This document shows positions 44,757 through 53,715 of a stretch of DNA of 64,000 nucleotides, piece after piece. The position numbers and the translations under genes were made by a program. Source of the stretch: Bacteroidetes bacterium GWF2_40_14 (GTDB lineage: Bacteria; Bacteroidota; Bacteroidia; Bacteroidales; UBA932); contig MEOK01000005.1 of assembly GCA_001769195.1 (NCBI GenBank), forward strand, positions 121,194 to 185,193. The letters run 5' to 3'. Within the stretch, counting starts at the first letter, position 1, and every line of letters starts with the position of its first letter. The notes under the pieces were generated by a model. The model searched no databases. It worked only from the letters and a program-made list of their open reading frames with translations, and had not been told where the DNA came from.

Positions 44757-46187
44757 ATGAAAAGATATCTGATTATTTTATTTTCATCAATTCTGATAAG
44801 TGCCATTACAACACTGGCAATCATTAAAATCACAAACACAAGTTCAGACAGTAACAATTCAACATCAGCTGGTGTGCCTATTCAAAAAGTCAATTTGTCA
44901 GACCAGCTCTATCCCGATTTTACTTTTGCAGCTGAGACTGCCGTTAAAGCAGTAGTACATGTGAAATCAGTTAAAACAGGTATTGAACAGCCTTACTCAA
45001 TTTTAGATTTTTTCTTTGGATACAGAGCCCCAAATGCGACACCGAGAGATGAAGCGAGCACTGGTTCCGGTGTTATAATTAAACCAGATGGGTATATAGT
45101 CACAAACAACCATGTAATCGATGGAGCATCTGAGATTTCAGTAACATTGGATAATAATAGTACATACAAAGCAAAAGTTATTGGTGCCGATCCGGTTACC
45201 GATATTGCACTTCTTAAAATCGATGCGCAAAATCTTCCTTACCTTAGTTTCGGCGACTCAGACGGTTTAAGACTGGGAGAGTGGGTGATAGCTATTGGTA
45301 ATCCTTATAACCTCAGGTCTACTATTACTGCAGGTATTGTCAGTGCCAAAGCCAGGAGCATGCCGACAATGCCGGGAGAATTTAAAATTGAGTCGTTTAT
45401 CCAGACAGATGCAGCAGTGAATCCCGGAAACAGCGGAGGAGCCTTGGTCAATACAAGGGGAGAATTAGTTGGAATCAATACTGCCATCGCATCCAGAACA
45501 GGAGCGTTCAGTGGCTACTCCTTTGCTGTGCCCTCGTCAATTACTAAAAAAGTTGTAGAAGACCTTGCAGACTTTGGGTCAGTCAAAAGAGCTCTTCTAG
45601 GCGTTACAATGCAGGAAATTGATAGTGAATTAGCCAGGGAGAAGCACCTGAAAGAGATTAAAGGGGTATTCATAGCAGAGTTATCAAAGGGAGGTGCTGC
45701 AGATAAAGCAGGATTAATGGAATCGGATGTAATTGTCTCAATAAATGGAATAGATGTAAATTCTGCTCCGGCAGTTCAGGAGCAAATCAGCAAATACAGA
45801 CCCAATGATAGAATTAAAGTGGGAATAGTACGCGATGGTAAACAAAAAGAGATCTCAGTTGTCTTAGAAAACAAGGGAGGTACCTTTACAATTAACCAGG
45901 AAGATAAAACCGGACTGTCTCAGCTTTTTGGAGCTTCGCTTAAGAAAGCAACAAACGAGAGCTTGAAGAAATACGGAATAAAATCTGGCGTAGAAGTTGT
46001 AGCAGTACAAGAAGGCAAATTTGAAAATGCAGGAATAAAGAAGGGTTTCATAATAACACATATAAACCAGGTTCCCGTAAAAGATGTCCCGGATGTTGTG
46101 AACATAGTTCAGAGAAGTACAAGGTCTTTATTAATTGAAGGCGTATATTCAGATGGTTCTGTTGTTTACTATGGAATGGGTATCTAA
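44757..46187 (+). CDS. DegP/HtrA (Do)-family periplasmic serine protease
   Basis: This 476-residue protein has an N-terminal membrane/signal segment (residues 4-24), a trypsin-like domain and two PDZ domains. The triad is His119 (VTNNHVIDG), Asp149 (DIALLKID) and Ser226 (GNSGGAL). PDZ1 is at about 275-370 and PDZ2 at about 385-470. It acts on misfolded envelope proteins as protease and chaperone. Long Do-type members have both PDZ domains, as here. It shares a direction with the primary sigma factor gene, which starts 51 bases after its stop and has its own promoter. Confidence 0.94.
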   Translation: MKRYLIILFSSILISAITTLAIIKITNTSSDSNNSTSAGVPIQKVNLSDQLYPDFTFAAETAVKAVVHVKSVKTGIEQPYSILDFFFGYRAPNATPRDEASTGSGVIIKPDGYIVTNNHVIDGASEISVTLDNNSTYKAKVIGADPVTDIALLKIDAQNLPYLSFGDSDGLRLGEWVIAIGNPYNLRSTITAGIVSAKARSMPTMPGEFKIESFIQTDAAVNPGNSGGALVNTRGELVGINTAIASRTGAFSGYSFAVPSSITKKVVEDLADFGSVKRALLGVTMQEIDSELAREKHLKEIKGVFIAELSKGGAADKAGLMESDVIVSINGIDVNSAPAVQEQISKYRPNDRIKVGIVRDGKQKEISVVLENKGGTFTINQEDKTGLSQLFGASLKKATNESLKKYGIKSGVEVVAVQEGKFENAGIKKGFIITHINQVPVKDVPDVVNIVQRSTRSLLIEGVYSDGSVVYYGMGI

Positions 46188-46189
46188 TT

Positions 46190-46221
46190 TTTGCAGCTTC
46201 CACTAATTTGTATTAGTTTTG
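46190..46221 (+). promoter_or_regulatory. Promoter of the primary sigma factor gene
   Basis: TTTG at 46190-46193, a 20-base spacer, then TAGTTTTG at 46214-46221 (TAnnTTTG). It lies 17 bases before the ATG at 46239 and begins two bases after the htrA stop. Confidence 0.6.
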
Positions 46222-46238
46222 CAAGATATTATATATTC

Positions 46239-47099
46239 ATGAGACAGCTTAAGATAACCAAATCAATTACAAACAGAGAGAGTGCCTCTCTTGACAAATA
46301 TCTTCAGGAGATTGGAAGAGAAGAACTTATAACCGTAGAAGAAGAGGTAGAATTAGCTCAGAGAATAAGGAAAGGTGATCAGGAAGCATTAGAAAAGCTA
46401 ACCAGAGCAAACCTGAGGTTTGTCGTATCTGTTGCCAAACAGTATCAGAACCAGGGTTTAAGTTTGCCTGACCTTATTAATGAAGGCAATCTTGGTTTGA
46501 TCAAGGCAGCAGAAAAATTCGATGAAACAAGAGGTTTTAAGTTTATATCATATGCAGTCTGGTGGATTCGCCAATCAATATTGCAAGCTTTGGCAGAACA
46601 GTCAAGGATTGTTCGGTTGCCCCTCAATCAGGTTGGTTCCCTTAACAAGATAAACAAGGCTCTTTCAAAATTCGAACAAGAGAATGAAAGAATGCCTTCG
46701 CCTGAAGAACTGGCTGAAATTCTTGATATTCCGCGGGAAAAAATTGCTGATACTCTAAGGGTTTCAGGCCGTCATGTATCTGTTGATGCCCCATTTGTGG
46801 ACGGAGAGGATAACAATTTGCTTGATGTCCTTGTGAATAATGACTCTCCCAATGCAGACAGAGGATTGGTTAATGAGTCCCTGAACAAAGAGATAGAGAG
46901 AGCACTTTCAACTTTGACAGAGAGAGAAAGAGACATAGTCAAGTATTTTTTTGGGATTGGTGCAAGCGAGATGACGCTTGAGGAAATTGGTGAATTTTTT
47001 GGGCTGACAAGAGAGAGAGTAAGACAGATTAAAGAAAAGGCTATCAGGAGATTAAGACACAGTGCAAGAAGCAAGCTGCTTAAAACTTACTTAGGTTAA
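46239..47099 (+). CDS. rpoD: Primary RNA polymerase sigma factor (RpoD/SigA, short form)
   Basis: The ATG at 46239 gives 286 residues, the short housekeeping sigma of Bacteroidota. Region 1.2 is [15 protein letters not shown]. Region 2 has [36 protein letters not shown] and [17 protein letters not shown]. Region 3 follows, and region 4 has [26 protein letters not shown] (helix-turn-helix for the -33 element). This factor recognises TTTG and TAnnTTTG boxes, matching the promoters annotated in this window. It is downstream of htrA but has its own promoter. Confidence 0.97.
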   Translation: MRQLKITKSITNRESASLDKYLQEIGREELITVEEEVELAQRIRKGDQEALEKLTRANLRFVVSVAKQYQNQGLSLPDLINEGNLGLIKAAEKFDETRGFKFISYAVWWIRQSILQALAEQSRIVRLPLNQVGSLNKINKALSKFEQENERMPSPEELAEILDIPREKIADTLRVSGRHVSVDAPFVDGEDNNLLDVLVNNDSPNADRGLVNESLNKEIERALSTLTERERDIVKYFFGIGASEMTLEEIGEFFGLTRERVRQIKEKAIRRLRHSARSKLLKTYLG

Positions 47100-47126
47100 A
47101 TCATAATCACTATACTTTTTAAACTT

Positions 47127-49235
47127 ATGAAAAAACTACTAATGATCATGTTAGCAGCATTTGCTGTATTGGCTTCTTGTAAACAGCAGAAGGCCGTTGT
47201 AAACCCATTATTGGCAGAATGGGACACTCCTTTTGGAATTCCTCCATTTGAGCAAGTTAAAATTGAACATTACATGCCAGCGTATATTGAAGCTATGGCT
47301 CAGCATAATGCTGAAATTGAATCTATTGTGAATAATATTGAAGATCCTTCTTTTGAAAACACAATAGTCGCCTTCGATAACTCCGGTGATCTGTTTGAAC
47401 GGATATCACCAGTATTTTCAAGTATTAGCGGAATTGACTCAAATCCAGAAGTCATTGCCCTTGCCAAAGAGCTATCTCCATTAACAAGCAAGCATTTCAA
47501 CGAAATTAACCTTAATCCCGGCCTTTTCAATAGAGTGAAAGCTGTTTATGAAAAAAGAGATTCACTTGGTCTGGATGCTGAACAGATGCGCCTTCTGACT
47601 GAGACCTACAAAGGATTCGAAAGAGGAGGAGCAAATCTGCCTGACGATAAGAAAGAGGAACTAAAGAAGATTAATGCAGAAATTTCTGATCTTCAGCTTA
47701 CTTTCGGACAAAATCTTCTTGCTGAGACAGATGCGTTCAAACTTGTTATTGACAACGATGCAAATCTGGCTGGTCTATCTGAATCCCTTAAGGCATCAGC
47801 TGCAAAGAAGGCAGAAAAGGACAGCACTCTTAAAGGTAAATGGGTGTTTGGACTTGACAACCCAAGCATAATCCCTTTCCTTCAGCAATCTGAAAAGAGA
47901 GAACTAAGAAAAGAGATCCTGAATGCATATCTTAACAGATGTAACAACAACAATAAAGAAGATAATAAAGCTATTATTGCAAAGTTGATAGATCTTCGCC
48001 TGAAGAAAGCAAAGTTGATGGGCTTTGAAAACTTCGCTCAATATCAACTCGAAGACAGAATGGCAAAAACTCCTGAGGCTGTCTATGATTTACTTAACAA
48101 ACTATGGACCCCTTCACTTGCTTCTGCAAAGAGAGAGCTTGCAGATATGAGTGAAATTGCAAAATCCGAAGGTCAGAATGGTGCTCTGGAAGCATCTGAC
48201 TGGAGATTTTATTTTGAAAAAGCTATGTCCAGGAAATTTGATTTAAGCGATGCGCAGTTGCGACCTTATTTTAAACTAGAGAATGTAAGAGAGGGAATCT
48301 TTTATGTTGCAAACAAGTTATATGGAATTACATTTACACAGATTGAGAACGTTCCTCTCCCAAATCCGGAGGCAACTGCTTTTGAATGTAAGGATTCTGA
48401 CGGATCTCATCTGGGCATATTGTTCATGGATATGTTTGCTCGCCCGGGTGCCAAAAGAGGCGGAGCATGGTGCAGTGGTTTCCGATCACAAACATATAAA
48501 GATGGTAAGAGAGTTGCTCCATTGGTTACTATAGTAGGAAATTTCACAAGACCAGTTGGAGACGAACCTGCACTACTTAGTATGGACGAGGCTGAAACAT
48601 ATTTCCATGAATTTGGTCACGCACTGGCAAGTCTTCTTAAAAATGTCCATTACAATGGCGTTGGAGGAATGACAAGAGATTTTGTTGAACTCCCTTCACA
48701 AATAATGGAACATTGGGCTTTTGAACCAGATGTTTTAAAAGTATACGCCAAACATTATCAGACAGGTGAAGTTATACCTCAAGAGCTAATTGACAAGATG
48801 GTAAATTCAGGAAAGTATGGTCAAGGTTTTGCGACTACAGAATATCTTGCAGCTTCGCTGCTTGACATGGATTATCATATCTTAAAGGAAATTCCTGCAA
48901 ATTTTGATGTTCTTGCATTTGAAGCCAAGGTTCTTGGTGACAGAGGTCTTATCTCACAAATTCCTCCTCGTTACAGGAGTACATACTTCAGCCATACATT
49001 TACAGGTGGTTATACAGCAGGTTACTATTCTTATATATGGGCTGAGGTTTTAGATAGCGATGCTTATCAGGCATTTGTAGAGACAGGTGACATTTTCAAC
49101 AAAGAGGTGGCAACTAAATTCAGAAAGGAAATTCTAGAAAGATCCGGTCAGGACGAAGCTATGACACTCTATGTGAATTTCCGTGGCAAAGAACCAGGAA
49201 TAGATCCTTTGTTAAAAAACCGAGGACTTAAATAG
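47127..49235 (+). CDS. M3-family metallopeptidase lipoprotein (Dcp/OpdA-like)
   Basis: This 702-residue protein has a lipoprotein signal peptide (lipobox LASC at about residues 15-18). The zinc site is HEFGH in ETYFHEFGHAL near residue 495, with a downstream Glu in the family arrangement (VELPSQIMEHW). The layout is that of dipeptidyl carboxypeptidase Dcp. Relatives release dipeptides from the C-terminus of peptides, complementing the dipeptidyl-aminopeptidase at 30428. Being a lipoprotein, it acts in the envelope, unlike cytoplasmic Dcp of E. coli. A terminator follows 22 bases downstream. Confidence 0.93.
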   Translation: MKKLLMIMLAAFAVLASCKQQKAVVNPLLAEWDTPFGIPPFEQVKIEHYMPAYIEAMAQHNAEIESIVNNIEDPSFENTIVAFDNSGDLFERISPVFSSISGIDSNPEVIALAKELSPLTSKHFNEINLNPGLFNRVKAVYEKRDSLGLDAEQMRLLTETYKGFERGGANLPDDKKEELKKINAEISDLQLTFGQNLLAETDAFKLVIDNDANLAGLSESLKASAAKKAEKDSTLKGKWVFGLDNPSIIPFLQQSEKRELRKEILNAYLNRCNNNNKEDNKAIIAKLIDLRLKKAKLMGFENFAQYQLEDRMAKTPEAVYDLLNKLWTPSLASAKRELADMSEIAKSEGQNGALEASDWRFYFEKAMSRKFDLSDAQLRPYFKLENVREGIFYVANKLYGITFTQIENVPLPNPEATAFECKDSDGSHLGILFMDMFARPGAKRGGAWCSGFRSQTYKDGKRVAPLVTIVGNFTRPVGDEPALLSMDEAETYFHEFGHALASLLKNVHYNGVGGMTRDFVELPSQIMEHWAFEPDVLKVYAKHYQTGEVIPQELIDKMVNSGKYGQGFATTEYLAASLLDMDYHILKEIPANFDVLAFEAKVLGDRGLISQIPPRYRSTYFSHTFTGGYTAGYYSYIWAEVLDSDAYQAFVETGDIFNKEVATKFRKEILERSGQDEAMTLYVNFRGKEPGIDPLLKNRGLK

Positions 49236-49257
49236 AACGAAATAATCAATTTTATTA

Positions 49258-49292
49258 AAAGGGTGAAAGTAATGTTTCTCCCTTTTTTTTTT
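49258..49292 (+). terminator. Intrinsic terminator after the M3 peptidase gene
   Basis: The stem aaagggtgaaa/tttctcccttt (ten pairs, one mismatch) with a six-base loop runs directly into a ten-base T-tract. Confidence 0.8.
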
Positions 49293-49299
49293 ATATTTG
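49292..49299 (+). promoter_or_regulatory. Candidate -7 box for the CPA1 antiporter gene
   Basis: TATATTTG fits TAnnTTTG exactly, 27 bases before the ATG at 49327, directly after the T-tract of the terminator. No -33 box is seen. Confidence 0.4.
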
Positions 49300-49326
49300 C
49301 AACATAAGCACTAATATTGGTAAGCA

Positions 49327-50535
49327 ATGGTAATTAATGCCCAGAATATTCTCCTTGTGGGTTCAATTCTTCTCTTTATAAGTATCATTGCAAGTAAAGG
49401 TGCTCATCGTTTTGGAGTTCCTGTAATGCTTCTTTTCCTAGGTGTAGGTATGATATTTGGAAGCGATGGAGTTGGCATTCAATTTAACAGTGCTGCAACA
49501 GCACAATTTGTGGGTATTATTGCTTTATGCTTTATTCTCTTCTCGGGAGGGATGGATACTAAAATTCAGGACATTAAACCCATTATAGCATCTGGTATTA
49601 TGTTGTCATCTCTAGGCGTGTTGCTTACAACAATAATAACGGGAGTAGTTATCTTTTATATTACAGGACTGGTAACAAAATTTGTTACGTTGACATTAGC
49701 TGAATCTATGCTTTTGGCAGCAATTTTATCTTCTACCGATTCAGCTTCAGTATTTTCAATTCTTCGTTCAAAGGGATTGAAACTCAAACAAAATATAAGC
49801 CCTCTTCTGGAGTTGGAGAGTGGCAGTAATGACCCCATGGCATACATGATCACTCTGCTATTAATTGGAGTTGTTCAGGCTGGCGAAATGGACACGACTA
49901 AATTTATCTTTAGTTTTATTACACAATTAGGAATTGGAGCAATGAGCGGGTACTTTTTGGGTAAGATATTTATCTTCATTATCAAACTGATAAAACTGCC
50001 AAGAAAATCACAGTTTCATATTTTTTTGTTTGTATCTGTGTTTTTTGCCTACTCGTTTACTGAGAAATTACATGGAAACGGGTTCCTTGCTGTATATCTT
50101 GTCGGATTAATGATAGGAAACAGCAACATAAAGCAGGATAAGTCTGCAACATATTTTTTTGATAGTATTGCCTGGCTCTGTCAACTGGTAATGTTCCTCA
50201 CGCTCGGACTGCTCGTAAATCCAAGCGAACTTCTTCCTGTGGCTCTGATTGGGCTTTTAATTTCCGGGGTCATGATAACCATTTCTCGACCCACAGCTGT
50301 CTTCATTTCATTATTGCCATTCAAGTCACTCACAAACAGCGCAAAACTCTATATTTCATGGGTTGGATTAAAAGGGGCTGTCCCTATAATTTTTGCCACT
50401 TATCCATTAGTTGCAGGTCTGGCAAATTCACGTCTGATGTTTAATATCGTCTTTTTTACGACTATATTATCACTGATAATTCAGGGAACAACAGTAAACA
50501 TAGCAGCACAGAAATTAAAGCTGGATTCCCGTTAA
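49327..50535 (+). CDS. CPA1-family K+ or Na+/H+ antiporter, membrane part only
   Basis: This 402-residue integral membrane protein has about 12 hydrophobic segments. The family blocks are RFGVPVMLLFLGVGMIFGSDG near the N-terminus, LAAILSSTDSASVFSILR and ELESGSNDPMAYMI, which contains the ND pair of electroneutral CPA1 antiporters. A late SWVGLKGAVPII block is also typical. NhaP2/YcgO homologues usually add about 150 cytoplasmic residues with TrkA-C; here the protein stops after the membrane domain. It should exchange K+ or Na+ for protons and support pH and volume balance. Confidence 0.88.
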   Translation: MVINAQNILLVGSILLFISIIASKGAHRFGVPVMLLFLGVGMIFGSDGVGIQFNSAATAQFVGIIALCFILFSGGMDTKIQDIKPIIASGIMLSSLGVLLTTIITGVVIFYITGLVTKFVTLTLAESMLLAAILSSTDSASVFSILRSKGLKLKQNISPLLELESGSNDPMAYMITLLLIGVVQAGEMDTTKFIFSFITQLGIGAMSGYFLGKIFIFIIKLIKLPRKSQFHIFLFVSVFFAYSFTEKLHGNGFLAVYLVGLMIGNSNIKQDKSATYFFDSIAWLCQLVMFLTLGLLVNPSELLPVALIGLLISGVMITISRPTAVFISLLPFKSLTNSAKLYISWVGLKGAVPIIFATYPLVAGLANSRLMFNIVFFTTILSLIIQGTTVNIAAQKLKLDSR

Positions 50536-50540
50536 AACAC

Positions 50541-50548
50541 TATATTTG
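50541..50548 (+). promoter_or_regulatory. Candidate -7 box for the Ala/Gly symporter gene
   Basis: TATATTTG fits TAnnTTTG exactly, 26 bases before the ATG at 50575. No -33 box is seen. Confidence 0.4.
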
Positions 50549-50574
50549 CAACCATATAATATCAACCAAAACAA

Positions 50575-51939
50575 ATGAATGACTTCTGGCAAACGATTGG
50601 TACGCTTATCGTCGATTTTAGCAACTGGATCTGGGGTATGCCCCTTTTTATTCTATTAATAGGAGGAGGACTTGGCTTCCTGATTTATTCGGGATTTGTA
50701 CCTTTCAGGTACTATGGCAGGGCACTTAGGTCGTTAAGAACCAAAGAGGATGATGCTCCTGGCCAGATAAGTTCTTTTGAGGCACTGACAAGTGCAATAG
50801 CTGCAACTGTGGGTATGGGAAATATATCCGGTGTGGCAGTTGCAATTACAATGGGAGGTCCTGGTACAATTTTCTGGATGTGGGTAAGTGCAATCGTTGG
50901 TATGGCTACTAAGTTTTTTGAAGGGAGCTTGACAATAATGTATAAGGGGAAGGATTCTGCAGGCGAGATTCAAGGAGGACCGATGTACATGATTACTCAA
51001 GGATTGGGAAAGAAGTGGAAGCCATTTGCAATATTCTTTTCAGTATTTGGTCTTATCGGAACATTATGCCTGATGCAGGCTAATCAACTAACTGAGGCTT
51101 TAATAACTGTTTTTGTTCTTCCCATGGGCATAGAGAGTACATTTACAATTAAATTGTTGATAGGAATTCTGATATGTCTTCTTGTTTCAGTAGTTGTTCT
51201 GGGAGGTATACAAAGGATATCCAAAGTCTCGGCAAAACTTGTTCCAACAATGGTAGCTTTTTATTTTTTGCTTGTTACATATATAATATTCACCAATCTA
51301 CCCGTGGTTCCGGATGTATTTGCCTCTATTTTCTCGCAGGCTTTTGAATTTAAGGCTGGTTTAGGTGGGTTGGCGGGCTCTGCAATTGTTATCGGTGCCA
51401 GAAGAGCAGCTTTTGTAAATGAAGCAGGAGTTGGTACTGCCTCTATGATGCACGGAGCTTCAAAGAACACAGAACCTATCCGAGAGGGTCTGGTTGCAAT
51501 GATTGGACCATCCATTGACTCGGGATTGGTTTGTACGCTCACAGCTCTTGCAATACTTATAAACGGACAGTATGAGGTTAGTCAACTTCAGGGAATTCAG
51601 ATGGCTTTGAACTCATTTCAGGCATCTATTCCTGGTGTGGGACACTATCTTCTTATGTTAATGGCAATTGTCTTTGCATTTTCTACAATGTTTTCATACT
51701 CCTACTATGGAGTGAAGTGCACTAATTTCTTGTTTGGTGCAAAATATGCCCATTATTACAACTATTTCTTTCTTATAATGTTGGTAGTAGGAGCAGTTAT
51801 AACACTTGACGTTGTTGTTGGTGTTATTGATAGTGCATACGCATTAATGGCAATACCAACTATGGTAACACTAATTATTCTGGCTCCGAATGTTAAAAGG
51901 GAGATGAAAAAATATTTTTCAAAAAAAGAGATTAAATGA
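50575..51939 (+). CDS. Alanine/glycine:cation symporter (AGCS family)
   Basis: This 454-residue inner-membrane protein has about 11 hydrophobic segments. The family signature is near residues 70-105 (ALTSAIAATVGMGNISGVAVAI), followed by GGPGTIFWMW and KFFEGSLTIMYK. Later blocks GARRAAFVNEAGVGTASMMHG and FSTMFSYSYYG are typical of AGCS carriers. It imports alanine or glycine with Na+ (or H+). The last four bases overlap the argS start (ATGA), so the two are translationally coupled, although their functions are only loosely related. Confidence 0.93.
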   Translation: MNDFWQTIGTLIVDFSNWIWGMPLFILLIGGGLGFLIYSGFVPFRYYGRALRSLRTKEDDAPGQISSFEALTSAIAATVGMGNISGVAVAITMGGPGTIFWMWVSAIVGMATKFFEGSLTIMYKGKDSAGEIQGGPMYMITQGLGKKWKPFAIFFSVFGLIGTLCLMQANQLTEALITVFVLPMGIESTFTIKLLIGILICLLVSVVVLGGIQRISKVSAKLVPTMVAFYFLLVTYIIFTNLPVVPDVFASIFSQAFEFKAGLGGLAGSAIVIGARRAAFVNEAGVGTASMMHGASKNTEPIREGLVAMIGPSIDSGLVCTLTALAILINGQYEVSQLQGIQMALNSFQASIPGVGHYLLMLMAIVFAFSTMFSYSYYGVKCTNFLFGAKYAHYYNYFFLIMLVVGAVITLDVVVGVIDSAYALMAIPTMVTLIILAPNVKREMKKYFSKKEIK

Positions 51940-53714
51940 ATCCGGAACAAATTATAACAAACAAATTAAAGGAGGCTGTCCTATCACTATACGGTTTTGA
52001 TCTGGAAGCCAGTTTTTTGCAGACACAAACAACAAGAAAGGAGTTTGAAGGAGATATTACAGCTGTAATGTTCCCCCTTCTGAAAATTTCCAAAAAGTCA
52101 CCGGAAGAAACTGGAAAAGAGATTGGAAATTATATTTTAAGCAACAATTCAGATATTGAATCATTCAATGTTGTAAAAGGATTTCTTAATTTAAAATTTT
52201 CAAGCAGTTTCTGGATTGGAATATTTAAGATAATTGCTTCTGTTCCTGATTATGGACAGGCCCCGCCAACAGGGAAGTGTGTTATGGTAGAGTTCTCATC
52301 CCCAAATACAAATAAGCCTTTACATCTTGGTCATATAAGAAACAACCTTTTAGGATGTTCAGTTGCGAAATTGTTGGAGGCTAATGGGCATAATGTTATC
52401 ACAGTCAATCTTGTAAACGACAGAGGAATACATATTTGCAAATCGATGCTGGCATGGTTGAAAGAGGCAAACGGGGAGACGCCTGGCAGTTCTGGAATGA
52501 AGGGTGACCATCTGGTTGGAAAATACTATGTTGCCTTCAATAATATACTGAAAAGAGAGATTGAAGAACTAAAACAAGGAGGGATGTCAGAAGAGGAGGC
52601 GGAAAGGAAAGCTCCTGCACTTTTAGAAGCTCAGGAAATGCTTGTAAAATGGGAGAGTGGGGACAACGATGTGGTAGGATTATGGAAAATGATGAATTCA
52701 TGGGTATATGAGGGATTTGATGTCACATATAAAAAACTTGGAGTTTCATTCAATAAGACTTATTATGAATCCCAGACATATCTTCTTGGAAAAGCGTTAG
52801 TAAAAGAAGGATTGGAGAGTGGTGTGTTCTATAAAAAAGAGAATGGCTCTGTTTGGTGTGACTTAACAGGTGACGGGTTGGATGAAAAGTTGCTTTTGCG
52901 TGCAGATGGAACATCGGTATATATGACTCAGGATCTGGGAACTGCTAATCAAAGATATTCAGAATATAAATTTGACGAACACATTTATGTTGTAGGAAAT
53001 GAACAGAATTATCATTTTCAGGTATTGAAGCTGATTCTTAAAAAACTTGGTTTCAACTGGGCAGATTCAATCTATCATCTATCTTACGGGATGGTTGAAT
53101 TGCCACAAGGCAAAATGAAATCGAGAGAGGGGACAGTTGTTGATGCCGACGATCTGATTGACGGAATGATAGCAACAGCAAAAGAGACATCGCTTGAACT
53201 AGGAAAATTGGAAAACATGTCTGTTGAGGATCAGAACCAACTCTTCGAAATGATAGGTTTGGGAGCACTAAAATACTTTATAATTAAAGTTGATCCAAAA
53301 AAGACTATGCTATTCGATCCTAAAGAATCAATTGATTTTAATGGCAACACCGGTCCTTTCATTCAGTATACACATGCCAGAATCAAGTCTATTTTAAGAA
53401 AGGCAAAAGAACAAGATATACAACATCATTTGAATGACTCTGATTTAAGTGATAAGGAGATTGAAATAATAAAGCTTCTCAATTCTTTCCCTGAAAAAAT
53501 CAGAGAGGGAGGAAAAGAACACTCTCCGGCAATAATTGCAAATTATGCCTACGACCTTTCAAAGGAGTTCAACCAATATTATCACGAAGTCTCTATATTA
53601 AAAGAAGATGACACTAAGATTCGTTCACAAAGGCTTGTATTAATTGAATCAATTGCAAAAGTATTATCGAAGGCAATGGGTATTCTTGGAATCACTCTGC
53701 CTGAGAGAATGTAA
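51936..53714 (+). CDS. argS: Arginyl-tRNA synthetase
   Basis: This 592-residue class I synthetase charges tRNA-Arg. The HIGH-type motif is PLHLGHIRNN near residue 126. The KMSKS-equivalent is GKMKSREG near residue 390, a relaxed form usual for ArgS. An N-terminal Add1 domain (about 1-110) and a C-terminal DALR anticodon-binding domain (about 475-592) are present. It overlaps the symporter gene by four bases, and the YgiQ-type gene starts one base after its stop, so this is a compact unit. Confidence 0.97.
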   Translation: MNPEQIITNKLKEAVLSLYGFDLEASFLQTQTTRKEFEGDITAVMFPLLKISKKSPEETGKEIGNYILSNNSDIESFNVVKGFLNLKFSSSFWIGIFKIIASVPDYGQAPPTGKCVMVEFSSPNTNKPLHLGHIRNNLLGCSVAKLLEANGHNVITVNLVNDRGIHICKSMLAWLKEANGETPGSSGMKGDHLVGKYYVAFNNILKREIEELKQGGMSEEEAERKAPALLEAQEMLVKWESGDNDVVGLWKMMNSWVYEGFDVTYKKLGVSFNKTYYESQTYLLGKALVKEGLESGVFYKKENGSVWCDLTGDGLDEKLLLRADGTSVYMTQDLGTANQRYSEYKFDEHIYVVGNEQNYHFQVLKLILKKLGFNWADSIYHLSYGMVELPQGKMKSREGTVVDADDLIDGMIATAKETSLELGKLENMSVEDQNQLFEMIGLGALKYFIIKVDPKKTMLFDPKESIDFNGNTGPFIQYTHARIKSILRKAKEQDIQHHLNDSDLSDKEIEIIKLLNSFPEKIREGGKEHSPAIIANYAYDLSKEFNQYYHEVSILKEDDTKIRSQRLVLIESIAKVLSKAMGILGITLPERM

Positions 53715-53715
53715 A